From a virus: a stretch of DNA of 23,412 nt. Position numbers and translations under genes: made by a program. The stretch covers positions 1 to 23,412 of IMG/VR virus record IMGVR_UViG_3300010885_025951, one strand, 5' to 3'. Shown here in pieces: positions 13,689-20,364 of this stretch (position 1 is the stretch's first letter; every line of letters starts with the position of its first letter). The notes under the pieces are model-generated. The model worked only from the letters and a program-made list of their open reading frames with translations, did no database searches and was not told where the DNA came from.

Positions 13689-14432
13689 ATGGAAGAACAC
13701 TTTAATAATGTTATAGACATTTTAAAAAAACAAGATATTGACGCTTGTATTACAGGTTCTTGTATGTTAGGATTTAATCCTGAATGGAATCAAGACATAG
13801 ATGTATTTTGTTATGATAAACCAAGTTTTAATAAGTTATTATTTTATATGTTTTACAATGAGTTATTTATAATAGATGATTCTTTAGAACAACATAAATT
13901 TAATGAGTATATTAATAATGATAAATCTTCTTTAGATTCTATAGGATTAATTACTATTAAATTTAAATATAATTTACTAATAGATGTAAATATTATCTAT
14001 AAGAAATTTCAAAATAATATATTTGATGTATTATCTAATTTTGATTTAGATTTAATAACTACTGGTCATGATATTAAAACAGGTAAACAATTTTCATTAA
14101 GAGAGTCTACAGGACTAGAAGGTACTTGGAATAGATGGAATAAATCTTTTTATAAAACTGATATCTGGAGTACTAAAAGATTACTAAGACAATTTGAAAG
14201 AGTTGTAAAATATACTCATAGAGGGTATAACTTAGATTCTGTTACAGATAAATATATATCTATAGTAGAAGAAATTCTTAAAACAGAAAACTTTTATAAA
14301 ACAGAAAAAGGTACTAAGTTTTATACAGATACTATTCAACAATTTGAAATAGTACTAAAAATATTAAAAATTTGGAGAGTAGAACATGTTATGAGTCCTG
14401 AACAAATATTAATATTAAAAACTTTAATATAA
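13689..14432 (+). CDS. Nucleotidyltransferase-fold protein (247 aa)
   Basis: Residues 20-41 (ITGSCMLGFNPEWNQDIDVF) carry the G-S and D-x-D core of the DNA polymerase beta-like nucleotidyltransferase fold, and a third acidic residue can be seen in LLIDVNIIYKK. Further signatures, FDLDLITTGHDIKTGKQFSLR, WNRWNKSFYKTDIW and RQFERVVKYTHRGYN, match a phage family I remember as predicted nucleotidyltransferases. Such proteins transfer a nucleotide to a protein, RNA or small molecule; the target is unknown. No toxin-antitoxin partner is evident. It is the first gene after a terminator. Confidence 0.7.
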   Translation: MEEHFNNVIDILKKQDIDACITGSCMLGFNPEWNQDIDVFCYDKPSFNKLLFYMFYNELFIIDDSLEQHKFNEYINNDKSSLDSIGLITIKFKYNLLIDVNIIYKKFQNNIFDVLSNFDLDLITTGHDIKTGKQFSLRESTGLEGTWNRWNKSFYKTDIWSTKRLLRQFERVVKYTHRGYNLDSVTDKYISIVEEILKTENFYKTEKGTKFYTDTIQQFEIVLKILKIWRVEHVMSPEQILILKTLI

Positions 14433-14515
14433 TGTTACCTGAAAAATGGATATTAACAGTTCAAAATAGCAAAAAAGATTTTATAGAAACATTTAAAAAA
14501 TTAAAAATAAAATAA
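14432..14515 (+). CDS. 27-residue remnant of the LPEKW accessory family
   Basis: It begins in a TAATG overlap with the previous stop and ends TAATG with the next start (14515), so it probably is translated. The sequence opens LPEKWILTVQNS, as in the 7383 and 10632 proteins, and ends FKKLKIK, like the tail of the same family, with the whole middle missing. It is best read as an internally deleted relative or mini-protein. No function is known. Confidence 0.5.
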   Translation: MLPEKWILTVQNSKKDFIETFKKLKIK

Positions 14516-14694
14516 TGAGTGAATTAGACAAATTATTTAAAGCATTACAAGAAATGCGATCAGAATCAAGCTCAATACCAAATTCAAAAGATGTTTGGGC
14601 AGCTATTGGTTCAAGAGATTTTACGGCAGCAGGATTTGCCAATGAAGAAGAAGCTATAGCTTGGATAGAAAATAACCCATATTCAAATTTATAA
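14515..14694 (+). CDS. Small hypothetical protein (59 aa)
   Basis: Starts in a TAATG overlap. An N-terminal helix (ELDKLFKALQEMR), a Ser/Pro linker, then KDVWAAIGSRDFTAAGFANEEEAIAWIENN. The last part looks like a small alpha/beta unit with a strand and a helix. Base composition is a little richer in GC than its neighbours (GCA, CGA, ACG, GCC codons). The next gene starts three bases after the stop. The family is unknown to me. Confidence 0.65.
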   Translation: MSELDKLFKALQEMRSESSSIPNSKDVWAAIGSRDFTAAGFANEEEAIAWIENNPYSNL

Positions 14695-14697
14695 AAT

Positions 14698-14952
14698 ATG
14701 ATACAAGAATTTATAAAAAATAATAGTCTTTCTTTAGAACCAGGAAGTAGAAATTCTACAATCACAACTTTAATAGGTTATGCTCAACATAAAGATCTAT
14801 CTAAAGCTGATTTAGAAAAAGAGTTGGAAACAGAAATCAATAATGATTCATTTATTCAAGAAGAAATTGATAGATTATGGATTTATTGTGCAAGTAATAA
14901 TTATAAAGCTTATTGGTCAATGCCTCAAGCAAGTAACCAATGGAAATTTTAA
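14698..14952 (+). CDS. Possible primase-associated PriCT-like protein (84 aa)
   Basis: Residues 14-45 read EPGSRNSTITTLIGYAQHKDLSKADLEKELET. The G-x-R-N-x-x-x-x-x-L-x-G-x-A pattern followed by a short loop and helix is the hallmark of primase C-terminal (PriCT) domains that usually follow AEP/PrimPol catalytic domains on one chain. Then come ERLW-like (IDRLWIYCASNNYKAYW) helices. The next gene, ten bases on, encodes an AEP-like catalytic core, so the pair may be a split primase with the domains in reversed order. The PriCT link is from pattern memory and is only moderately sure. Confidence 0.5.
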   Translation: MIQEFIKNNSLSLEPGSRNSTITTLIGYAQHKDLSKADLEKELETEINNDSFIQEEIDRLWIYCASNNYKAYWSMPQASNQWKF

Positions 14953-14961
14953 TAAGGTAAT

Positions 14962-15435
14962 ATGAAAACATTCCTTCTTAAAAACGGTCATCCTACTATT
15001 AAATGGTCAATGGTTCCTGATAATTGTTTTTTTGAAGGAACTATTCCTCCAGGATATGATTTAGCTGTGTGTCCTACAGATGAAAAACAAGTAATCTTAG
15101 ACGTTGATTGTAAAAATGGTAAAGATGGTTATAGCAATATTCCTCATTTAATAATGATAGAATTACAAGATACTTTTGGTTATAAAACTAAATCTGGTGG
15201 AGCTCATTATTTTATGAATTATACTGGCAATAAATTATTATTAAATACTAGTACTCAATTAGGATTAGATTTAAGAATAGGTAAAAATAAAACTACAGGT
15301 AATAATGGTGGCTATGTTAAATATAATCATACTGAAGATATTAGAAAATGTATGCACCTTATTAAACCTACATCTAATAATATGAATGTATGGTTAGAAA
15401 AATTATTTACTGGAGTTAATAATTTAAAAATATAG
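14962..15435 (+). CDS. Archaeo-eukaryotic-type primase (PrimPol-like) catalytic core (157 aa)
   Basis: The three AEP motifs appear in order: D47-x-D49 (VILDVDCKNGKDG), S78-G-G-A-H82 (TKSGGAHYFM), and D103-L-R105 (LGLDLRIG), followed by a Gly-rich strand GNNGGYVKY. This is the bifunctional primase-polymerase (prim-pol) fold found in plasmid and phage primases, which makes RNA or DNA primers. At 157 residues it is a bare catalytic domain, without helicase or PriCT domain. A PriCT-like gene lies just upstream and a second, DnaG-type primase at 19128. Activity is inferred from motifs. Confidence 0.7.
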   Translation: MKTFLLKNGHPTIKWSMVPDNCFFEGTIPPGYDLAVCPTDEKQVILDVDCKNGKDGYSNIPHLIMIELQDTFGYKTKSGGAHYFMNYTGNKLLLNTSTQLGLDLRIGKNKTTGNNGGYVKYNHTEDIRKCMHLIKPTSNNMNVWLEKLFTGVNNLKI

Positions 15436-15441
15436 TATAAA

Positions 15442-15801
15442 ATGAAAGAATATCCTTTATTATTTAAAAAAGGTGATTATGTAGTATTATTATCTACTTG
15501 TACTGGAGAAGATATATGGAATTATTCTATGCCTATTAATTATGTTTATAAATTAAGAGAAGATTGTTATAAAAATTCTTTTCATGTAGAAAAAGATGTA
15601 CAAACAAATTCAACAAATGGATGGTCTTGTAGTACTTTAAATTCTCTTTTAAATAAATTAAAATTTAGATTAGCTACTGCTGAAGAAATACATATATACA
15701 ATTTTAATGATAGACCTTTTCCTATATCTGATTTAATAAATTATAAAAAACCAGATATTACTTATTTAATAAGCTTATTTAAAAAATATAACATAAAATG
15801 A
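15442..15801 (+). CDS. Small accessory protein (119 aa), FKKGDYVV...ATAEEI...YLISLFKKYNI family
   Basis: The N-terminus LFKKGDYVVLL gives the G-D-Y-V-V strand start, then NYVYKLRE, KFRLATAEEIHIYNFNDRPFPI and the tail DITYLISLFKKYNIK. The R-x-A-T-x-E-E-I-x-x-Y and D-R-P segments are also found, as WRYAFPDEILAYDEADQP, in the N-terminal 85 residues of the MoxR-type ATPase at 10935. It is therefore the free-standing form of that domain. It overlaps the next gene by four bases. Probably a small beta-barrel binding module; function unknown. Confidence 0.78.
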   Translation: MKEYPLLFKKGDYVVLLSTCTGEDIWNYSMPINYVYKLREDCYKNSFHVEKDVQTNSTNGWSCSTLNSLLNKLKFRLATAEEIHIYNFNDRPFPISDLINYKKPDITYLISLFKKYNIK

Positions 15802-16313
15802 TAGAAGAAAAAATTATTTGTAAAAATGTAACTAGTGGTAAATGTTGTGGAAATTGGAATGAGTTTGGTATTTGTAAATTAACTATTCCACCAACTACTT
15901 TACAACCTTGTCAAGCACATGATAAAGAAACTGAAAAGGATGAAAATATTTGGAATAAAGAAAAAGTAAAATTTAATTTAGACCATATTACAGGTAAAGA
16001 TGAAAATTCAGCTACTAAATTTGATACTGGTAAACCTAGTTTTACTAGTATTCCACAATTAGCTTTATTAGAAGTAGCAAAAGGATTTACTATTGGTAAA
16101 GACAAATATGGTCAATTTAATTACAGTAAACCAATGAAATTAACAAGATACTTAGATGCTTTAGGAAGACACAATAATCAATTTTTATGTAGACAAGATA
16201 TTGATGAAAGTGGTGTACATCATTTAGCACTAATAGCTTGTAATGCTTTAATGGCTTTAGACAGTATATTAACTGGTAAAGCAGAAGACGATAGAAATAT
16301 TAATTATAAATAA
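15798..16313 (+). CDS. dATP/dGTP diphosphohydrolase-like protein (DUF5664 type, 171 aa)
   Basis: The C-terminal 100 residues fit the phage family annotated as dATP/dGTP diphosphohydrolase, N-terminal: TKFDTGKPSFTSIPQLALLEVAKGFTIG, then KDKYGQFNY, RYLDALGRHNNQF, DIDESGVHHLALIACNALMALDSI. The paired Asp/Glu and His residues (RH, DESG-x-HH) would hold metal in this all-helical nucleotide-hydrolase fold. It likely changes the deoxynucleotide pool during replication. The first 50 residues are different, with a Cys-rich stretch (CKNVTSGKCCGNWNEFGICK), perhaps a small metal-binding extension. No purine-Z synthesis partner (PurZ) is seen in this window. Confidence 0.75.
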   Translation: MIEEKIICKNVTSGKCCGNWNEFGICKLTIPPTTLQPCQAHDKETEKDENIWNKEKVKFNLDHITGKDENSATKFDTGKPSFTSIPQLALLEVAKGFTIGKDKYGQFNYSKPMKLTRYLDALGRHNNQFLCRQDIDESGVHHLALIACNALMALDSILTGKAEDDRNINYK

Positions 16314-16317
16314 ATAT

Positions 16318-16614
16318 ATGACAAATTTAGAAAAAATTGATCTTTTGTTAAAATTAACAGAAGCAAAAATCTCTCTTCCTAAAATTAGTTTAGTTAGAGA
16401 AAGAGGACAAGACGGTAGAATGACTGATGTACCTAAAATTACAGGTGGTATAGAAGTAAGTTTATTTGGTGAGCAAGATTTAATGTTGTTTAGAACAATG
16501 CTTCAAAAAGAAGTTAAAGAATTATTACCTTTTGAATCTTCAAAAAAAGAAAATCCAGCTCAGTTAGCAATGGATTTAGAAACAGAAACTGATCACCAAA
16601 CAACACAAGGATAA
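16318..16614 (+). CDS. Hypothetical protein (98 aa) upstream of the Sak4-like gene
   Basis: A helical N-terminus (NLEKIDLLLKLTEAKISLPKIS), a charged stretch with RERGQDGRMTD, a strand pair (GGIEVSLFGEQDLMLFRTML) and an acidic, Gln/Thr-rich unstructured tail. Its stop overlaps the next start in a TAATG junction, so it is made together with the recombination ATPase. No known domain is recognised; it could be an accessory factor for Sak4 or SSB, by position only. Confidence 0.7.
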   Translation: MTNLEKIDLLLKLTEAKISLPKISLVRERGQDGRMTDVPKITGGIEVSLFGEQDLMLFRTMLQKEVKELLPFESSKKENPAQLAMDLETETDHQTTQG

Positions 16615-18116
16615 TGGTAAGAGATTATTATAAAGTATTATTAGTCGGTCAATCAGGTAAGGGTAAAACTTTTTCTTTTAGAAATATGAATCCTGAAACT
16701 ACTGGATTTGTAAATGTAGAAGATAAACCTTTACCATTTAAAAACAAATTTAAAAATCATGCAAGACCTAAAAATACTATAGAAGCTAAAACAGCTCTAA
16801 AAAAATATGCTGATGATCCTACAATTACAGCTATTTGTTTAGACAGTTTAAGTGCTTATATGGATATGCTTTTAGGTGAATGTAGAGCAACTAAAAAAGG
16901 TTTTGAGATATGGGGAGCTTATAATGAGGAAATTGGTAAATTTCTTAATTATATTAAATCTATTCAAAAAGAAGTATTTATTACAGCGCATTATGAAGTT
17001 TTAGGTATAGAAGGTAATCAAGAAAAGCGTGTTAAAGTTAAGGGTGAAAGTTTGCCCTTGTAAAAGTGGTTTAATTGCTGGAATATCTTAAAGTTTTTGA
17101 CACTACAACATAATTTGAAAAAATAAGTGTGAAAGTTTGAAAAGTCAAAGGATAAGAGTATATTTGTAAAATGATACAAAATACTTACAATAGACAATCA
17201 GCAGCCAAGCCTCTGTCAAATGAGGAAGGTTCAACGACTATCCCGGAAGGGAGTACTGGTAGTAATACTGGGAAAAAGCCACTATATTTAAATGTTATTT
17301 ATAAAATAACAAATATAATTAATAATAAAATTTACATTGGTTCAGCCTCTTTTTATGATAAAAGAAAAGGAACTCATATTTCTAGATTAAGAAATAATAC
17401 TCACAAAAATAGATATTTACAATCTTCTTATAATAAACATGGAGAAAATAATTTTAAATTTGAAATTATTGAATATGTTAATTCACAAAGACAATTATTA
17501 AATAGAGAACAATACTGGTTAGATTTAACTGAATGTTATAATAGAAATATAGGTTATAATATTTCAAAAACAGCAGGTTCTAATTTAGGTAATAAAATGT
17601 CTGAAGAAAGTAAAAAGAAAATAGGTGATTTTTGGAGAGGTAAAAAATTTAGTAAAGAAAGAATAGAGCAATTAAAAAAAGATAGAACTTTAGAACAAGG
17701 AAAAGCAGTTAATGTTTTTGATAATGATATGAATTTATTATATACTTTTGAAAGTATGTCAGAAACATCAAGAAAATTATCTGTTTCTATTGCCTCTATT
17801 TCTAGACAATGTAAAAAAGGTTTTAATACTAAAAAAGTTAATTATATTTTTAGATATAAAGATATAGTCTAGTCTTTATGGAAACATAAAGTTAATATAA
17901 ACGAAAGAGTGGGAAGGTGTAATTGAGAAAGAATTTACTATTGTTCTTTATGCTGATAATAAATTTAATGATAAAGGATTACCTGAATATCATTTAAATG
18001 CAGTACAAGAAGATACTTCAGCTAAATGTCCTCCAGATTTATTAGGAGAAGGTATTACAAAAATAAATAATGATTGTAATATGATATTAGAAAAAATAAT
18101 AGAATTTACAAAATAG
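16614..18116 (+). CDS. Sak4-like RecA-fold recombination ATPase, interrupted by a group I intron
   Basis: Joining 16614-17045 to 17904-18116 gives 214 residues. GQSGKGKT (12-19) is Walker A, NVEDKPLPF follows the first strand as in this family, AICLDSLSAY is the Walker B strand, EVFITAHYEV resembles the sensor strand, and RVKVKG-KEWEGVIEKEFTIV spans the splice junction and reads as one continuous conserved segment. Sak4 proteins are single-domain RecA-like ATPases that, with an SSB, help pair homologous single strands in phages. The SSB gene is the next gene. Without splicing the protein stops at 17063, losing its last 70 residues. Confidence 0.85.
17136..17166 (+). promoter_or_regulatory. 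Candidate promoter inside the intron, driving a leaderless endonuclease gene
   Basis: TTTG (17136-17139), a 19-base spacer and TATATTTG (17159-17166) form a full match to the Bacteroidetes -33/-7 promoter. The ATG of the endonuclease (17171) lies five bases after the final G, the same distance as at 1198/1203. The transcript would start at or next to the start codon and so would leave out the intron's 5' half. Confidence 0.6.
17171..17872 (+). CDS. Intron-encoded GIY-YIG homing endonuclease with NUMOD domains (233 aa)
   Basis: The GIY-YIG core is at residues 42-58 (VIYKITN...KIYIGS), with R72, catalytic E113 (NREQYW) and N130 (GYNIS). Then comes a NUMOD3 motif (GNKMSEESKKKIGDFWRG, about 140-157) and a NUMOD1-like helix-turn-helix (VNVFDNDMNLLYTFESMSETSRKL, about 180-203). 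These DNA-binding modules are the usual C-terminal parts of I-TevI-like enzymes. The first 38 residues are low-complexity because they read through the intron's conserved core; no later in-frame ATG precedes the catalytic domain, and the promoter position supports this start. The last codons (KDIV-stop) lie in P7. Confidence 0.92.
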   Translation: MIQNTYNRQSAAKPLSNEEGSTTIPEGSTGSNTGKKPLYLNVIYKITNIINNKIYIGSASFYDKRKGTHISRLRNNTHKNRYLQSSYNKHGENNFKFEIIEYVNSQRQLLNREQYWLDLTECYNRNIGYNISKTAGSNLGNKMSEESKKKIGDFWRGKKFSKERIEQLKKDRTLEQGKAVNVFDNDMNLLYTFESMSETSRKLSVSIASISRQCKKGFNTKKVNYIFRYKDIV

Positions 18117-18137
18117 TAACAAATAAAAATATATAAT

Positions 18138-18971
18138 ATGCAAGTAAGAAAGCAAGAAGAAATTCAAGAAGTACTAAGATTTACAGGAATGTGCCCTTTT
18201 CAGATAGTGGCTTTAAATCCATCATTAGAAGAATTAAAAGCAATAGGTGTAAATTATATTCAAAATGAACCTACTTATGTTACTGATAAAGATGGAGTAA
18301 TAGGTTTACGTTTAGATTTCTGGATTAAAAATTCAGTTGGAGAAGATTATGTAGCATTAGATGGTACTATTCAAAATAGTGGGCCAATTATTGATAAAGT
18401 AAGTTATTTTATTGATAATAATATTACTAAAGCTAGTACAGGTAAAGTTAAAGTTATGAATGATTTACTACAAAATTCTTGGAGTGATTCTATTGAAACT
18501 TTAGTTGAGAATGAGAAAATGCACTGGTTTAGCAAAAATCATAATTTGAGATTAGCTAAGAATGGTGAGGTAGAAATTTTAACTTTATTCCAAAAACTAT
18601 TGAATTTAGTATTAGGATACAAAGATACTGTAGGTGATGAAGTTAAATTTACAACTCCTTGGAAAGATATTGTAGCTGGTAATTTGAAAGAATTAAGAGG
18701 TTACATTCAAATGGCTTTGAAAGAAGGTAATGGTTTAACTTTTAACAGAGGTGTTGTTAATAAAGATGGTAAATTGTATAATGCAACTTACACTAAATAT
18801 TTCCAATCTTCTAAAAATAAGAAAACTACTTATATGGAAAAAGCTCTTATTGAGCAAGAATTTAAAGCTGATTATCAAGGTAGTTTGAAGTTTCAACTTT
18901 ATACTGGAACTAGTATTCCTACTCCAAGTAAAGCTGAAGCAGTTACTGAAGAAAATTCATTACCATTTTAA
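18138..18971 (+). CDS. Single-stranded DNA-binding protein (277 aa)
   Basis: The protein has strand-rich segments with many aromatic residues (RLDFWIKNSVGEDYVALDGTIQ, KMHWFSKNHNLRL, GKLYNATYTKYF) expected of an OB-fold ssDNA-binding protein. It ends EENSLPF, an acidic tail with a terminal L-P-F like the D-D-x-I/L-P-F tip by which SSBs recruit partners. It lies directly after the Sak4-like ATPase gene, its usual companion. It would coat single strands during replication and recombination. No global similarity to E. coli SSB is evident; the call rests on tail, size and neighbourhood. Confidence 0.75.
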   Translation: MQVRKQEEIQEVLRFTGMCPFQIVALNPSLEELKAIGVNYIQNEPTYVTDKDGVIGLRLDFWIKNSVGEDYVALDGTIQNSGPIIDKVSYFIDNNITKASTGKVKVMNDLLQNSWSDSIETLVENEKMHWFSKNHNLRLAKNGEVEILTLFQKLLNLVLGYKDTVGDEVKFTTPWKDIVAGNLKELRGYIQMALKEGNGLTFNRGVVNKDGKLYNATYTKYFQSSKNKKTTYMEKALIEQEFKADYQGSLKFQLYTGTSIPTPSKAEAVTEENSLPF

Positions 18972-18986
18972 TAATCAATAAGTTAT

Positions 18987-19119
18987 AAAATAATTAGGTA
19001 CAACACAATTAAACTTCTGTGAAGTGTTGCTAAGTTTATTCCAGGTGATTTAGTTTATTGAGTGAAGGTGAAAGTCCTTTCTTGAACTTACAAATCTATA
19101 AACAAAGCCTAATTATTTT
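18987..19119 (+). ncRNA. Candidate pseudoknotted RNA leader upstream of the primase gene
   Basis: A long closing stem, ATAATTAGG (18990-18998) with CCTAATTAT (19108-19116), encloses a multibranched region and runs into a T-run ending eight bases before the primase ATG. Inside are CAACAC (19001-19006) with GTGTTG (19024-19029), TAAGTT (19031-19036) with AACTTA (19085-19090), and AAGG (19065-19068) with CCTT (19076-19079). GTTTAT (19053-19058), inside the second helix, can pair with ATAAAC (19098-19103) outside it, making a pseudoknot. No open frame fits. It may be a cis-regulator (riboswitch- or attenuator-like) or a separate small RNA. It matches no class I can name. Confidence 0.5.
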
Positions 19120-19127
19120 TTATTATT

Positions 19128-20072
19128 ATGAAAGCAAGGACTCAATTAACATACGAAGATATAACATCTAAAATAGATGAAGAATCTTTATTTAGATATT
19201 ATACAAAATTTGAAAATATAAATCATAAATTTTGTTGTCCTGTACATGATGATAAAACTCCTAGCTGTAAAATATTTTTAAATAGTCCTTTGATATATAA
19301 ATGTTTTGGCTGTGGAAGTACTGGTACTATTATTCAAGTAATTACTACTAGATATAATTGTACTTATCATGAAGCTTTACAAATAATAGCTAATGATTTT
19401 AATATTGAAAATACTTTTATCAATAAAAATAGTGTAGGATTTATTTTACAAGAAAATCATGTAAAAAAGATTAATAATACTTTAATTAAAGTACGATATA
19501 CTAATTGGAATAGTAAGTTATTAGAATATTGGAATCAGTATTCTATTAGCTTAAAAACACTAGAAAAATACAACATTAAACCAATAGATTATTACTGGAT
19601 TAACTATAGCAGATTTAAAACTAATTTTGGTTTTGCTTATAGTGTTAATAACAAGTTTAAAATATTGCAACCTAATGATGAAGATTTTAAATGGACTAGC
19701 AATTGTACAATAGAAAATATACAAGGTTTTATGCAATTAGAACCAAGTAATTTACTTATAATAACTTCATCTTTAAAAGATGTAGCTTGTTTAAATGAAA
19801 GATTTAATTTACAATGTATAGCTCCTTCTAGTGAGAATAGTTATTTACCAGAGGGGAAAATTGCCTGGTTAAAAAATAATTATAAAAAAATTATTGTCTA
19901 TTTTAATAATGATAAAGCTGGTATTGCAGCCAGTAAAGATTATAAAGAGAAGTATGGATTTGATTATATATTAAATCCTAAAGAAATATCAAAAGACCCA
20001 TCAGATTGTTTTAAAAACAATGAAGAAACACAATTAACAGAATTTTTAAAAATAAATAATATAATAATATGA
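19128..20072 (+). CDS. DnaG-type primase: CHC2 zinc finger plus Toprim-like domain (314 aa)
   Basis: Residues 36-62 hold the CHC2 zinc site C37-x2-H40...C59-x2-C62 (CCPVHDDKTPSC...YKCFGCG), which reads template sequence in DnaG primases, followed by the typical helical stretch YHEALQIIANDFNI. Residues 208-292 form the Toprim region: LLIITSSLKDVACL, where E. coli DnaG has a catalytic Glu, and VYFNNDKAG (257-265), where the first Asp of the D-x-D pair is Asn. So two of the canonical acidic residues are changed, and catalytic activity is uncertain. It lacks the C-terminal helicase-binding domain. A structured leader lies directly upstream. Confidence 0.85.
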   Translation: MKARTQLTYEDITSKIDEESLFRYYTKFENINHKFCCPVHDDKTPSCKIFLNSPLIYKCFGCGSTGTIIQVITTRYNCTYHEALQIIANDFNIENTFINKNSVGFILQENHVKKINNTLIKVRYTNWNSKLLEYWNQYSISLKTLEKYNIKPIDYYWINYSRFKTNFGFAYSVNNKFKILQPNDEDFKWTSNCTIENIQGFMQLEPSNLLIITSSLKDVACLNERFNLQCIAPSSENSYLPEGKIAWLKNNYKKIIVYFNNDKAGIAASKDYKEKYGFDYILNPKEISKDPSDCFKNNEETQLTEFLKINNIII

Positions 20073-20317
20073 ACAATATTGAAATTACAAAAAGTCGTGT
20101 AGTACTTCTAAGAAGCTTAGGTAAAACTACAGAAGAAATAGCTACTATTTATGGTGTTACACCTAAAGAGATGAGCTCTGTATTAATGGGTTTTGGTTTA
20201 ACTAAACCTAAAAAAGCTCCAGTTGAAAAAACTTATACTATTACTCCAGTTGATGATTTAGCTGATGCTGCTGGTATTTATGTAGCAGAAGATTCACGCC
20301 CACTTGAGATTGCTTAA
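20069..20317 (+). CDS. Small helix-turn-helix-like protein (82 aa)
   Basis: Residues 9-45 (SRVVLLRSLGKTTEEIATIYGVTPKEMSSVLMGFGLTK) have the length and spacing of a helix-turn-helix: a first helix with T-x-x-E-I-A, the turn Y-G-V-T, then a recognition-type helix. The remainder is Pro/Val-rich and acidic (TITPVDDLADAAGIYVAEDS), probably flexible. It overlaps the primase stop (ATGA) and is followed by a terminator, ending the recombination/primase transcript. It may be a transcription or replication regulator; DNA binding is inferred from pattern only. Confidence 0.7.
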   Translation: MNNIEITKSRVVLLRSLGKTTEEIATIYGVTPKEMSSVLMGFGLTKPKKAPVEKTYTITPVDDLADAAGIYVAEDSRPLEIA

Positions 20318-20331
20318 TTAATTATTAATTT

Positions 20332-20362
20332 AAGGAGTAGTAAAAATACTACTCCTTTTTTA
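20332..20362 (+). terminator. Rho-independent terminator
   Basis: AAGGAGTAGTA (20332-20342) pairs perfectly with TACTACTCCTT (20347-20357) around an AAAA loop and runs into a T-run to 20361. The next gene's ATG is at 20365, so the T-run also forms its start region. Confidence 0.9.
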
Positions 20363-20364
20363 TT

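Larger units (their letters stand above)
17046..17903 (+). mobile_element. Group I intron in the Sak4-like gene (858 nt)
   Basis: Exon AAGGGT (17040-17045) pairs with GCCCTT (17054-17059) to make P1 with the U-G pair at the splice site. The core AATCAGCAGCCAAGC (17197-17211) and GGTTCAACGACTA ending at 17240 are identical to those in the polA intron; GACTA (17236-17240) pairs with TAGTC (17865-17869) as P7. P9 is a perfect CTTTATG/CATAAAG hairpin (17874-17891) closed by a GAAA tetraloop. The last base is G17903. The insertion lies at a codon boundary. The intron carries a GIY-YIG gene and its own promoter candidate. Confidence 0.9.

Noticed and set aside
15798-16313. Evidence for 2-aminoadenine (Z) genome modification
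   Set aside because: The diphosphohydrolase-like protein alone is common in phages; no PurZ-like synthetase is present, and the PolA is not of a recognisable DpoZ type from this evidence.
16614-17063. Short ATPase of 149 residues ending at 17063
   Set aside because: The last five residues are intron sequence; the true exon ends at 17045 and continues at 17904. The same applies to the polymerase frame ending at 5074.
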